Positions 35,380-44,211 are shown, counted from the first letter of the stretch. The stretch: DNA of 64,000 nucleotides from Niabella sp. (GCF_030150205.1 NZ_JASLGT010000025.1:1-64000); one strand, 5' to 3'. Translations and numbers: made by a program. Notes: generated by a model from the sequence alone, not told the origin.

Positions 35380-37641
35380 ATGTGGCGCATGTATCAATAT
35401 CTCCTGACCGCTCTCCTGTTGGTTACATCGGTTTGTTATTCCCAGTCGAAAAATATTACGGGTACGCTTAAAGACAGCAGCACTCACCATACCATCGCCG
35501 GGGCCACCATTGTACGGAAACCCGCCGGGCTTTCCGATATTTCCGATGCCGGTGGAAAATTCAGCTTCCGGGTATCCGGCGGCAGTGACACGCTACACAT
35601 ATCCGCACTCGGTTTTCAGCCCAGGGCCATCCCCTTAAGCAGCATCCGCAACGGACAAACCATTTTTTTACAGCCCCAGGCCGTACAGCTGGCCGACGTG
35701 GTCATTACCAGTAATACCACCAACCCCTATAAAGCCATCAGTGAAACCGATATCCGTCTGCGCGGCGTGTCCAATTCTCAGGAAGTATTGCGCATCGTAC
35801 CCGGCCTGTTCATTGGGCAACACCAGGGCGGTGGCAAAGCAGAACAGATTTTTTTACGGGGCTTCGATAACGATCACGGTACAGATATCCGCCTCAGCAT
35901 GGATGGGCTGCCGGTGAATATGGTATCCCATGCGCATGGCCAGGGCTATGCCGACAGTCATTTTATCATCCCCGAAACCATCGCTTCCACCACCTATAAA
36001 AAAGGCATGTATGATGCAGAAAAAGGGGATCTGGCCGTTACAGGGTTTGTGGATTTTCATACGGCCGATCATATCGATAACCTGGTGAAGCTGGAAGCCG
36101 GTCAGTACAATACCTACCGGACCCTCGCCATTGTAAACCTGTTGGGGCCACAACAACAGCAAAAAGATCAAACCTGGTACGCCGCCGGGGAATACCGGTA
36201 CAGCAACAGCTATTTCGACCATCCGCAGTATTTTCAACGGGCCAATTTTTTTACCAAATACAATAGAAAATTAAACGGCCGCAATGTGCTTTCGTTTTCC
36301 GCTTCTTCTATGTACAGTACCTGGAATGCTTCCGGTCAAATACCTGAAAATGCCGTAAACAGCGGGCTGATCGGGTTCTATGGAGCATTAGACCCAAAAG
36401 AGGGCGGCATTACTTCCAGAACCAATATCAACGCACAGCTAACCACCACGCTAAAAAACCATGATCTTATAAAAAACCAGGTCTATTACACCTATTATGA
36501 CTTTGACCTGCATACCAATTTTACGTTTTTCCTGGAAGACAGTGTGAACGGAGATGAAATACGGCAGCGCGAAAAACGCAACTTGGTGGGTTATAACGGC
36601 AGCTATCTGCACCAGGGATACTGGGGAAATACCCGGCTTACTACTGATGCCGGCCTGAATCTCCGCTTTGATCAAACATACAACTCCGCACTCCTGCATA
36701 CGATGGATCGCTATACCCTGTTGAATCCCGTAAAACTGGGCGATATCGGTGAAACAGCAGCAGGGATCTATGCAAATGAAACCGTTCACTTTAACAACCG
36801 TTTTACCTTAAATGCCGGTTTACGGTTTGATCAGTTATATTACCGGTACAACAATAAACTGGCAGAGGATTCCGCCTTTAACGGAGCCGGCATATACCGG
36901 GCACGGAATTATACCATCAGCCCTAAACTGAATTTTTATTACCAGGCAGCGCCTCATCTTCAGTTTTACTTATTTACCGGCAAAGGCTTCCACTCTAATG
37001 ACGCCCGTGTAGTGGTAGCGCAGCAGGGTGCGGAAACACTTCCCGCGGCTTATGGCACCGACCTGGGTACGGTATTTAAACCAGCTAAAAATCTTCTAAT
37101 AAATGCAGCAGCCTGGTACAGCTATTTACAAAAAGAATTCGTTTACGGGGGTGATGGCGGTACCGTGGAATTTAGCGGGCGCACCCGGCGTATCGGCTTC
37201 GATCTTTCGGCGCGGTATCAGCCGGTGCAAAGCATTTATATGGACGCCGATCTGAATTATGCAAACGGACGTTCTTTGGATGATCCGGCCGGGCAACGCT
37301 ATATTCCCCTGGCGCCGGCTTGGAGCAGTACCGGCGGTATTACCGGGATCTTCAAAAACGGTATCAATGGAAGCCTGAGATACCGGTGGCTGGGAAACCG
37401 GCCTGCAAATGCCGACTATTCCCTTACCGCAACCGGCTATTTCGTCAACGATCTTGTGTTGAACTACACCCGAAAAAAGTATGAAACCGGCCTAACCATC
37501 AACAATCTTTTCAACGTAAAATGGAAAGAAACCCAGTTTGAAACCATTACCCGTTTAAAAAATGAAGCTCCTGTAGATGGTATTGCCTTTACGCCCGGTA
37601 CCAAATTCGCTGTCCTGCTGCATTTCAGCTATTTCTTTTAA
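35380..37641 (+). CDS. TonB-dependent outer-membrane receptor at the head of the urease locus
   Basis: A 753-aa receptor of the classical (non-SusC) type. ATG at 35380 precedes MWRMYQYLLTALLLVTSVCY; a second ATG is 9 nt later and the longer frame lacks a signal peptide. After the signal comes a CarboxypepD_reg-like domain (ITGTLKDSSTHHTIAGATIV), then a plug with IFLRGFDNDHGTDIRLSMDG and the His-rich VNMVSHAHGQGYADSHF, and a barrel ending in aromatic FSYFF. No SusD partner is present. Histidines in the plug and the downstream urease genes suggest uptake of nickel or a nickel chelate; if the leader is a cobalamin switch, a corrinoid or cobalt is the alternative. The barrel family is firm, the ligand is inferred. 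Confidence 0.88.
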   Translation: MWRMYQYLLTALLLVTSVCYSQSKNITGTLKDSSTHHTIAGATIVRKPAGLSDISDAGGKFSFRVSGGSDTLHISALGFQPRAIPLSSIRNGQTIFLQPQAVQLADVVITSNTTNPYKAISETDIRLRGVSNSQEVLRIVPGLFIGQHQGGGKAEQIFLRGFDNDHGTDIRLSMDGLPVNMVSHAHGQGYADSHFIIPETIASTTYKKGMYDAEKGDLAVTGFVDFHTADHIDNLVKLEAGQYNTYRTLAIVNLLGPQQQQKDQTWYAAGEYRYSNSYFDHPQYFQRANFFTKYNRKLNGRNVLSFSASSMYSTWNASGQIPENAVNSGLIGFYGALDPKEGGITSRTNINAQLTTTLKNHDLIKNQVYYTYYDFDLHTNFTFFLEDSVNGDEIRQREKRNLVGYNGSYLHQGYWGNTRLTTDAGLNLRFDQTYNSALLHTMDRYTLLNPVKLGDIGETAAGIYANETVHFNNRFTLNAGLRFDQLYYRYNNKLAEDSAFNGAGIYRARNYTISPKLNFYYQAAPHLQFYLFTGKGFHSNDARVVVAQQGAETLPAAYGTDLGTVFKPAKNLLINAAAWYSYLQKEFVYGGDGGTVEFSGRTRRIGFDLSARYQPVQSIYMDADLNYANGRSLDDPAGQRYIPLAPAWSSTGGITGIFKNGINGSLRYRWLGNRPANADYSLTATGYFVNDLVLNYTRKKYETGLTINNLFNVKWKETQFETITRLKNEAPVDGIAFTPGTKFAVLLHFSYFF

Positions 37642-37647
37642 ACACTG

Positions 37648-37712
37648 CTATGTGAAGCATCCTGCGCTGTGTGAAGCGTCCTGCGCTATGTGAAGCATCC
37701 TGCTTCACATAG
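37648..37712 (+). repeat. Three 19-bp tandem units ending in a 12-bp palindrome
   Basis: Units CTATGTGAAGCATCCTGCG, CTGTGTGAAGCGTCCTGCG and CTATGTGAAGCATCCTGC follow the TonB stop. The last unit is continued by TTCACATAG, making CTATGTGAAGCA/TGCTTCACATAG, a perfect 12-bp inverted repeat with a 3-nt loop. A related palindrome lies in the ureE-ureF spacer. Confidence 0.85.
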
Positions 37713-37791
37713 TAATTCCTATAAAAATGCAAAAACGAGATACGTAACAATTTTGTCGTGATTTGTGCTATTTTTAAATAGCAGATGGCAG

Positions 37792-37799
37792 TACTTTTG
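37792..37799 (+). promoter_or_regulatory. Candidate -7 box for the urease operon
   Basis: TACTTTTG fits the TAnnTTTG consensus 17 bp upstream of the ATG at 37816. A clear -33 box is not seen at the usual distance. Confidence 0.35.
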
Positions 37800-37815
37800 A
37801 ATTGCAAAAATCAAC

Positions 37816-38196
37816 ATGAAAAGTTTATCGCGGATTTTAATCATTGTCTTTTCATTCATCATTGCAGGGCATGCAACAGGTCACCCGGCGACCGGCAAGC
37901 CTCATTTAACAAAAACGCACAACTGGCACCTGGCCGCCACAGATCCCATTGATCTTGGCTACAGCAAGGCCAATAATCCCCAGGACGATGTTCTTCTTTT
38001 TTTAGCGGAAGAAAATTTTTCCATCGACAAATACCTCTCATTTTCTTTTACTTTTTTAAGGACGGCCTACCCGGATTACCGGCTTCAGCAACAGATCGTT
38101 CAGCCGGATAAAGAACAGATCAATCGCTCCGCATTGATCACCGGGAAACTGCCGATCTACCTGCTGCATCACACCCTTCTGATCCCCTTTGTGTAA
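37816..38196 (+). CDS. Small secreted protein of unknown function between the TonB receptor and ureA
   Basis: A 126-aa protein with signal peptide MKSLSRILIIVFSFIIAGHA, then a mature part rich in His near its start (GHPATGKPHLTKTHNWHLAA), a polar middle and a hydrophobic C-terminus (LPIYLLHHTLLIPFV). The several histidines and the location suggest a periplasmic or surface metal-handling role linked to nickel for urease, but no family was recognised. Its start follows a TAnnTTTG box by 16 bp. A 253-bp spacer with an 8-bp stem hairpin separates it from ureA. Confidence 0.65.
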   Translation: MKSLSRILIIVFSFIIAGHATGHPATGKPHLTKTHNWHLAATDPIDLGYSKANNPQDDVLLFLAEENFSIDKYLSFSFTFLRTAYPDYRLQQQIVQPDKEQINRSALITGKLPIYLLHHTLLIPFV

Positions 38197-38223
38197 GAGC
38201 GGGTCTGAAAGGTCTGCTTATGA

Positions 38224-38256
38224 ATGCCCGGTATCCTGAGCGGTATCTCCGGGCAT
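38224..38256. other. 8-bp stem hairpin between the small secreted protein gene and ureA
   Basis: ATGCCCGG and CCGGGCAT form a perfect 8-bp stem enclosing 17 nt in which GGTATC occurs twice. There is no T-run, so it is not a clear terminator; it could be an operator or RNA element in the 253-bp spacer. Confidence 0.45.
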
Positions 38257-38449
38257 CCACTCTTGTACTTTGATACTGATAAGCCCAACAATACCGGGTA
38301 TCCGTTCCAAAAGCGTCCTTTTAGCTCCTGTATTTCCGGCAGTAAACGCTGCCCGGTTTCACGCACCCTGTATCCGTCTGCCACCATGTGCAGCTACCGT
38401 TCAGGTGCCCTGATCGCATTTTCAATCACAATTACATAAATTCCTTATT

Positions 38450-38752
38450 ATGCATTTAACGCCTCGCGAAACGGAAAAGCTAATGCTCCATGTGGCCGGA
38501 GAATTAGCCGCAAAAAGAAAGGCCCGCGGTTTGAAATTAAATTATCCCGAATCCATCGCCTATATCAGCAGCGAGCTGCTGGAAGCGGCCCGGGATGGAA
38601 AAACGGTTGCCGAACTGATGCAGTATGGAGCCACGCTCCTTACCCGCAGCGATGTAATGGAAGGCATACCTGAAATGATCCACGACATACAGATCGAAGC
38701 CACATTTCCGGATGGCACCAAACTGGTAACCGTACACGACCCTATTCGATAA
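38450..38752 (+). CDS. ureA: Urease gamma subunit
   Basis: The smallest structural subunit of nickel urease (urea to ammonia and carbamate), 100 aa. Signature seen: MHLTPRETEKLMLHVAGELA, RKARGLKLNYPESIAYIS, ARDGKTVAELMQYGATLLTR and VMEGIPEMIHDIQIEATFPDG, ending VTVHDPIR. Length is exactly typical. UreB follows after 17 bp. Separate gamma and beta genes show the three-subunit (not Helicobacter-type fused) organisation. Confidence 0.98.
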   Translation: MHLTPRETEKLMLHVAGELAAKRKARGLKLNYPESIAYISSELLEAARDGKTVAELMQYGATLLTRSDVMEGIPEMIHDIQIEATFPDGTKLVTVHDPIR

Positions 38753-38769
38753 TCTTAAAATTCACTCCC

Positions 38770-39147
38770 ATGATTCCAGGAGAATACTTTATAAAAAAAG
38801 GCGACATTATTGCCAACAAAGACCGGAAAACAGTAAAGATCAACGTAACCAATACCGGTGACCGCCCTATCCAGGTGGGTTCTCATTTTCATTTTTTCGA
38901 GGTTAATAAAGCCATGTCCTTCGACCGTGAAAAAGCCTTTGGCATGCGGCTGAACATCATTGCAAGCACCGCGGTACGTTTTGAACCCGGAGAAACCAAA
39001 GAAGTAGAACTGGTAGAACTGGGCGGTATGCGCCGGGTATATGGCCATAACAACCTGGTAAACGGCGATACCACCCTGCCCAAAAACAAACTGGCGGCCA
39101 TGCAGAACGTAGAAAAATACCAGTTTAAAAACAAAGAGGTAAAATAA
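38770..39147 (+). CDS. ureB: Urease beta subunit
   Basis: The beta structural subunit, 125 aa, starting MIPGEYFIKKGDIIANKDRK. Family motifs: VTNTGDRPIQVGSHFHFFEV, MRLNIIASTAVRFEPGETKE and VELVELGGMRRVYGHNNLVN. It is slightly longer than the roughly 105-aa norm by a Lys-rich C-terminal tail (MQNVEKYQFKNKEVK). It is followed 33 bp later by ureC. Confidence 0.98.
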   Translation: MIPGEYFIKKGDIIANKDRKTVKINVTNTGDRPIQVGSHFHFFEVNKAMSFDREKAFGMRLNIIASTAVRFEPGETKEVELVELGGMRRVYGHNNLVNGDTTLPKNKLAAMQNVEKYQFKNKEVK

Positions 39148-39180
39148 TCATTCCGTTACCCATTTAAAAATTGATGCATC

Positions 39181-40902
39181 ATGAGTCTTAAAATAAGCAG
39201 AAAAACGCATAGCAATATCTTCGGTCCCACAGAGGGCGATAAAGTACGCCTGGGCGATACGGAGATCATTATCGAGATCGAAAAGGATTTTACGCATGCC
39301 GGCGATGAAGCCAAATTCGGAGGCGGAAAAACCATCCGGGATGGTATGTGCCAGTCATCCACCGCCGTGCGCGACCAGGGCGTGCTGGACCTGGTAATTA
39401 CCGATGTGATTGTGATTGATCACTGGGGCATTGTAAAAGGCGATGTGGGTATTAAGGATGGTAAGATTGTAGGCGTAGGCTGTGCAGGCAACCCCGATAC
39501 ATCCGATAATATTTCACCCAATATGATCATCGGCGCTTCCACTGAAGTACATGGAGGCTCCGGCTATATCCTTACCGCAGGCGGTATCGATACGCATATA
39601 CACTTTATCAGTCCCACCCAAATAGAAACCGCGTTGTACAGTGGTGTTACCACGATGATCGGCGGTGGTACCGGACCCGCAGATGGTACCAATGCCACTA
39701 CGGTAACCCCGGGTAAATGGAACATCCAGCGTATGTTACAGGCAGCAGAGGCATTCCCCATGAACCTTGGTTTTTTTGGCAAAGGAAACTGTGCAACGGA
39801 GGCCCCTATTGCCGAGCAGGTAGAAGCCGGCGCACTGGGCGTAAAGATCCATGAAGACTGGGGCGCCACTCCGGCGGTGATCGACGCTTCGTTGAAAGTA
39901 GCCGATGCTTACGACGTGCAGGTGGCGATCCATACCGATACCCTGAATGAAGCCGGTTACCTGGAAGATACCATCAATGCCATTAATGGGCGGGTTATTC
40001 ATACTTTCCATACCGAAGGTGCAGGCGGCGGGCACGCACCGGATATTATTAAAGCAGCAATGTACCCCAATGTACTGCCCGCATCTACCAATCCAACCCG
40101 TCCCTATACAAAAAATACGATCGATGAGCACCTGGATATGCTGATGGTATGCCACCACCTGAGTAAAGACATTCCGGAAGATGTAGCGTTCGCCGACTCC
40201 CGGATCCGTCCGGAAACCATTGCGGCGGAAGACATCCTGCAGGATATGGGCGTATTCAGCATTATGAGCTCCGACTCGCAGGCCATGGGACGTGTAGGTG
40301 AAGTGATCACCCGCACCTGGCAAACCGCCGATAAAATGAAAAAACAAAAAGGACATTTGCCGGAGGATGAAAAAAATGAAAATGACAATTACCGCGCAAA
40401 AAGATATGTTTCCAAATACACGATCAACCCGGCCATTGCACATGGAATTTCTTCCTATGTAGGTTCCATCGAAACCGGAAAGATCGCTGACCTGGTACTC
40501 TGGAAGCCCGCATTGTTTGGGGCCAAACCGGAAATGATCATCAAGGGCGGTATGATCATCGCCAGCAAAATGGGCGATGCCAATGCCTCCATCCCTACCC
40601 CGCAGCCCATTATCATCCGGAATATGTTTGCGGCATATGGCAAGGCTTTAACCCGGTCTGCATTCACCTTTGTTTCAAAAGCCTCCCTGGAAAAGAACAT
40701 TGCACAGGAATACGGCCTGGAAAAAACATTGTTGCCGGTAACCAACTGCCGCAACATTTCCAAACGGGATATGATCCACAACAATGCGTTACCGGAAATT
40801 ACCGTAAATCCTGAAAACTACGAGGTGCGGGTGGATGGTAAAAAGATCACCTGCGAGCCTATAGCAGAGGTATCCCTGGGGCAGCGGTACTTCCTGTTTT
40901 AG
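39181..40902 (+). CDS. ureC: Urease alpha subunit (catalytic, nickel-binding)
   Basis: Holds the di-nickel active site, 573 aa. All key residues are present: His139 and His141 in GGIDTHIHFI, the carbamylated Lys222 in GVKIHEDWG, His in VAIHTDTLNEAG and HTFHTEGAGGGHAPD, flap Cys324-His325 in LMVCHHLSKDIP, and Asp365 in MSSDSQAMGRVGE. The C-terminal motif LGQRYFLF is intact. It is probably active. The following 257-bp spacer contains repeat hairpins, so the accessory genes may have partly separate expression. Confidence 0.99.
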   Translation: MSLKISRKTHSNIFGPTEGDKVRLGDTEIIIEIEKDFTHAGDEAKFGGGKTIRDGMCQSSTAVRDQGVLDLVITDVIVIDHWGIVKGDVGIKDGKIVGVGCAGNPDTSDNISPNMIIGASTEVHGGSGYILTAGGIDTHIHFISPTQIETALYSGVTTMIGGGTGPADGTNATTVTPGKWNIQRMLQAAEAFPMNLGFFGKGNCATEAPIAEQVEAGALGVKIHEDWGATPAVIDASLKVADAYDVQVAIHTDTLNEAGYLEDTINAINGRVIHTFHTEGAGGGHAPDIIKAAMYPNVLPASTNPTRPYTKNTIDEHLDMLMVCHHLSKDIPEDVAFADSRIRPETIAAEDILQDMGVFSIMSSDSQAMGRVGEVITRTWQTADKMKKQKGHLPEDEKNENDNYRAKRYVSKYTINPAIAHGISSYVGSIETGKIADLVLWKPALFGAKPEMIIKGGMIIASKMGDANASIPTPQPIIIRNMFAAYGKALTRSAFTFVSKASLEKNIAQEYGLEKTLLPVTNCRNISKRDMIHNNALPEITVNPENYEVRVDGKKITCEPIAEVSLGQRYFLF

Positions 40903-40941
40903 CAATGATGAAGTTGTTTATACTTTGGGATGCGGTTGTAT

Positions 40942-41118
40942 TTCCCGCGGATTTACGCCGATTTTTTGCGCAGATTTTCGCAGAGATCGATCTGAGGAAA
41001 GTTAACCACTCCATTTTTCCGGGAAAGCGTTTAAACAGCGCCCTTGTTAATATACAAATCAGCCACATAGACACATAGCTTTTCGCCATAGCTATGAAGC
41101 CTATGTATCTATGTGGTT
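40942..41118 (+). repeat. Repeat-rich spacer between ureC and the barrel gene
   Basis: At 40942-40990 a TTCCCGCGGATTTACGCC and CAGATTTTCGCAGAGATC stretch resembles the repeats between the GH20 and response-regulator genes. At 41063-41116 CCACATAGACACATAG and CTATGTATCTATGTGG form a 16-bp inverted repeat with one mismatch, enclosing a CATAGCTATG palindrome. The frame of the next gene reads into this hairpin, which is why a downstream start is preferred. Confidence 0.75.
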
Positions 41119-41159
41119 TAAAATTTTCACCCGGCGTTCAATATTTAATTTTTTATCTG

Positions 41160-41747
41160 ATGCAATTCAAATTTATTACAGCATTACTCTTAATATTAGG
41201 TCTGGCATTTGCCGGCAGCACCTTTGCTCAGCAGGGATCAGTAATGATCTACGGATCGTTAAATTACCAGGATCATAATAAAACAGGACAAACATTTGGT
41301 GCCAACCCCATTGGTGTGGGATACTTTTTTAACGACCATGCGGTTACCGGTATCAACTATGCCTTCAGCCGCGAGAAAGACGCGCTGCACGATCTAGTAG
41401 AACGGCATCATGAAGCAGGGCTGTTTTACAGCGATTCAAAAATGCTGGGCGAACACTTTGTACTCATCGGGCAACTGGATGCGCATTATGTATGGGGTTC
41501 TACAGACCTCAACACAGCCGGAGCCTATGACTATAAGGGATACCTGTTCCGGCTATACCCGCTGGTGGGTGTGCTGCTGGGACATGGATGGGCATTAAAG
41601 GCCAAATTCTGTGAACTGTCGTACAAGCAGACCAAAGGAAACGATGCCGCTCAAACAAAAGACAAGCTCTTTATTGCCGGTATCAATGGCAGTACCATTG
41701 GACTGGGCGTATCCAAAAACATTTCTTTTAATAAACACAGATCATGA
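41160..41747 (+). CDS. Outer-membrane beta-barrel protein within the urease operon
   Basis: A 195-aa protein. ATG at 41160 gives MQFKFITALLLILGLAFAGS with cleavage near TFAQQ; a longer frame would include the repeat hairpin. The mature part alternates aromatic strands (VMIYGSLNYQDH, PIGVGYFFNDHAVTGINYAF, LIGQLDAHYVW, GYLFRLYPLVGVLLGHGWAL) and ends in a strand (STIGLGVSKNISF), the look of an 8-stranded porin-like barrel of the OmpW/OmpA-like type. Its stop overlaps the ureE start (ATGA), so it is translated together with a nickel chaperone. A passage for urea or nickel across the outer membrane is an attractive inference, not shown. Confidence 0.75.
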   Translation: MQFKFITALLLILGLAFAGSTFAQQGSVMIYGSLNYQDHNKTGQTFGANPIGVGYFFNDHAVTGINYAFSREKDALHDLVERHHEAGLFYSDSKMLGEHFVLIGQLDAHYVWGSTDLNTAGAYDYKGYLFRLYPLVGVLLGHGWALKAKFCELSYKQTKGNDAAQTKDKLFIAGINGSTIGLGVSKNISFNKHRS

Positions 41748-42247
41748 TCGTAAAAGAAATCATGGGCAATATTTCCGATATGGCGGCAGATGGGTTAACG
41801 CAGGACCTGCTGGAACTGGAATGGTACGAAACCACCAAACGCATCCAGCGGAAGCGCACCCTTGCCGGCAGGGAGATCGCCATCAAATTTTTGCGTGAAG
41901 GACAACGGCTTCGCCAGGGTGATGTGCTGCTGCAGGATGGAGACACGCTGGTAACGGTAGACATTAAACCCTGCGAAGCCATTGTAATTGCTCCGCAAAC
42001 ACTACTGGAGATGGGTACGGTATGCTATGAGATTGGCAACAAGCATATGCCCCTGTTTATCCAGGATAACAAGGTGATGATGCCGTTTGAAATGCCGATG
42101 TTCCGCTGGCTGGAAGGCAGCGGATACAAGCCTGAAAAGCAGGTGGTGCGGCTGCTCAACATCTTAAAATCAAATGTAGAGCCACATAGTCACGGCAACA
42201 ACAATTCTCTTTTTTCAAAGATCCTGAACCTGGCATCAAAGGAATAA
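41744..42247 (+). CDS. ureE: Urease accessory protein UreE (nickel metallochaperone)
   Basis: Delivers nickel to UreG/apo-urease. The 167-aa protein has an N-terminal peptide-binding domain (TTKRIQRKRTLAGREIAIKF) and a metal-binding domain with the conserved His in YEIGNKHMPLFIQDN. The C-terminal tail carries only EPHSHGNN, not a long His stretch, so nickel storage capacity is low. The ATG overlaps the stop of the barrel gene by 4 nt. Confidence 0.95.
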   Translation: MIVKEIMGNISDMAADGLTQDLLELEWYETTKRIQRKRTLAGREIAIKFLREGQRLRQGDVLLQDGDTLVTVDIKPCEAIVIAPQTLLEMGTVCYEIGNKHMPLFIQDNKVMMPFEMPMFRWLEGSGYKPEKQVVRLLNILKSNVEPHSHGNNNSLFSKILNLASKE

Positions 42248-42260
42248 AAGTTGAGCGCTG

Positions 42261-42282
42261 TATGAAGCGTCTACGCTTCATA
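42261..42282. repeat. 10-bp perfect palindrome in the ureE-ureF spacer
   Basis: TATGAAGCGT and ACGCTTCATA are separated by 2 nt. It resembles the CTATGTGAAGCA palindrome after the TonB receptor gene. There is no T-run immediately after it; the next bases are TGTTTATTTT, so weak termination is conceivable. Confidence 0.7.
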
Positions 42283-42326
42283 TGTTTATTTTATCGGCTC
42301 CGCCGGTTAACAAAAAATACAAATTT

Positions 42327-43016
42327 ATGCATGCATCTTTTTTAGGCGCTTTACTACACCTTTCGGATCCTACCTTACCTATTGGCGGGTACACGCACAG
42401 CAACGGCCTGGAAACCTATGTGCAGGAAGGCGTCGTTCATAATACAGCAACAGCAAAAACATTTGTAACCCAGATGCTGCAACAGAACATCCGGTATAAT
42501 GATGCCGCCTTTATGTCGAGAGCCTACCAGGCCACGGAGCAGCAAGACGTTCGCCGGCTGCAGCATTTAAGCCTGGAATGTACGGCCTTAAAATCGCCGA
42601 TGGAGATCCGGCAGGCCAGTATCAAACTGGGATTACGGCTCATAAAAATCTTCCGCAGGCAGCAATCCTTTGAGATCGTGGAACGGTTTGAGCAACTGGT
42701 AAAGGAAAAAGAAGCTGATCCGCATTACTGTATGGCATTTGGTATGTATGCCCGGCTCCTGAACATTCCGTTACAGGAAGCGCTGTTTGCGTTTTATTAC
42801 AATGCCGCGGTAGGTATGATCACCAACAGCGTAAAACTGGTTCCGCTGGGACAGTTGGAAGGACAGGATATTCTTTTCCAGATCCAGCCCTTATTAAAAG
42901 CGTTAAGCGAAACAACAGCTGATATCCCGGACGAAATGCTGGGACTTTGTGCTGTGGCATTCGACATCCGGTGTATGCGGCACGAACGGCTGTATTCGAG
43001 GTTGTATATGTCTTAA
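42327..43016 (+). CDS. ureF: Urease accessory protein UreF
   Basis: Part of the UreDFG activation complex; regulates the GTPase UreG. ATG at 42327 (MHASFLGALLHLSDPTLPIG) matches the usual N-terminus; the 15 upstream codons in frame come from the palindrome spacer. Signature seen: DPTLPIGGYTHSNGLETYVQ and FYYNAAVGMITNSVKLVPLG. All-helical, 229 aa, normal length. It is separated from ureG by a 558-bp repeat-filled gap. Confidence 0.94.
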   Translation: MHASFLGALLHLSDPTLPIGGYTHSNGLETYVQEGVVHNTATAKTFVTQMLQQNIRYNDAAFMSRAYQATEQQDVRRLQHLSLECTALKSPMEIRQASIKLGLRLIKIFRRQQSFEIVERFEQLVKEKEADPHYCMAFGMYARLLNIPLQEALFAFYYNAAVGMITNSVKLVPLGQLEGQDILFQIQPLLKALSETTADIPDEMLGLCAVAFDIRCMRHERLYSRLYMS

Positions 43017-43574
43017 TAATATGAACCACATAGGCACATAGGAAACATGGAAAAAAGAGGACACATAAAAACATATCATCTTCCAATAGCAGGAAGGCGC
43101 TGCACCATCTTCAGCGACGTCTATATCTCTTCAAAAGATTTAAAAAGCGATGCTTCTGTGTGGTTCAAAGCAGATCGGCAATTTTATAAACCGATGATAG
43201 CAGTTCCTGCAGCAATTGGGTTTGAACCGCCAGGAACGCAAAGACTGCGCGCGATTCGCAAAGACATACAGCAGCCGTGTTCCTTCGCATTGCGATCCTT
43301 GCGAAATCTTAGCATGTCTTTATTGTTCCGCAACATTTCCGCCACGAAGGCTGAAAGGCACGAAGAAACACTAAGATTTTTAAAGCCATACTATCCCTTC
43401 GTGCATCTTCGTGCCATCGTGTCTTTGTGGCGAGATACGTTCTTTTAAACATTCCTTTGCGCACTTTGCGTTCAGATTGAGGCTAATAGCAGCACAACCG
43501 TACAAGTGTGCGACGCAAGACCGCTGATAGCAGTACCCCAGCCGGGTTAAAAAAAAAATTATAAACAAATAACT
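43017..43574 (+). repeat. 558-bp gap with nested 9-bp-period inverted repeats
   Basis: The outer arms are GAACGCAAAGACTGCGC-like (from 43234) and CTTTGCGCACTTTGCGTTC (43456-43474). The inner arms are GCCACGAAGGCTGAAAGGC (43341) and a CCCTTCGTGCATCTTCGTGC-type run reaching TTTGTGGC (43431). AACCACATAGGCACATAGG is near 43022, with TCTGTGTGGTTC near 43156. Units repeat about every 9 bp. An open frame of 133 codons across this region reads the repeats and is not a gene. Confidence 0.75.
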
Positions 43575-44210
43575 ATGGAACGAAAATATGTAAAAATAGG
43601 CGTAGCCGGTCCCGTTGGTTCGGGAAAGACGGCCTTACTGGAACGGTTAAGCCGCCGATTGATGAACGAGTATGACCTTGCCGTAATTACGAACGACATC
43701 TATACAAAAGAGGATGCCGAATTTATGGCCCGGAACAGTTTATTGCCACAAGACCGGATCATTGGCGTAGAAACCGGGGGTTGTCCGCACACCGCCATCC
43801 GGGAAGATGCGAGTATGAACCTGGAAGCCGTGGATGAGCTGGTGGAACGTTTTCCCAATATCAAACTGATCCTTATTGAAAGCGGTGGTGATAACCTTTC
43901 AGCTACTTTCAGTCCGGACCTCGCCGATGTAACCATCTTTGTGATCGATGTGGCAGAAGGTGAAAAGATTCCCCGCAAAGGCGGACCGGGCATTACCCGT
44001 TCGGATCTGCTGATGATCAATAAAATTGACCTGGCCCCCTATGTGGGTGCCAGCCTGGAAGTAATGGAAACCGACGCCCGGCGCATGCGTAAGGGAGCGC
44101 CCTTTGTGTTTACCAACCTGATGACCCAGCAGGGACTGGACGCCGTTATCGGGTGGATAAAAAAATATGCATTATTAGAGGAGGTGGAGGAGCCTGCATT
44201 AGTCCGTTAA
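43575..44210 (+). CDS. ureG: Urease accessory GTPase UreG
   Basis: A SIMIBI-class GTPase that drives nickel insertion, 211 aa. P-loop GPVGSGKT at residues 12-19, nickel-binding Cys-Pro-His in ETGGCPHTAIRED, switch region LILIESGGDNLSATFSPDLA, and guanine specificity NKIDLAPYVGA. It has no N-terminal His-rich extension. UreD begins 1 nt after its stop. Confidence 0.98.
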   Translation: MERKYVKIGVAGPVGSGKTALLERLSRRLMNEYDLAVITNDIYTKEDAEFMARNSLLPQDRIIGVETGGCPHTAIREDASMNLEAVDELVERFPNIKLILIESGGDNLSATFSPDLADVTIFVIDVAEGEKIPRKGGPGITRSDLLMINKIDLAPYVGASLEVMETDARRMRKGAPFVFTNLMTQQGLDAVIGWIKKYALLEEVEEPALVR

Positions 44211-44211
44211 T

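Noticed and set aside
39736..40443. Long minus-strand frame (235 codons) inside ureC
   Set aside because: It is antisense to an intact, highly conserved ureC with all catalytic residues.
43047..43448. Open frame of 133 codons between ureF and ureG
   Set aside because: It reads through the nested inverted repeats; its composition (Arg/Phe/His-rich, repeat-derived) and lack of domain or signal show it is a by-product of the repeats.
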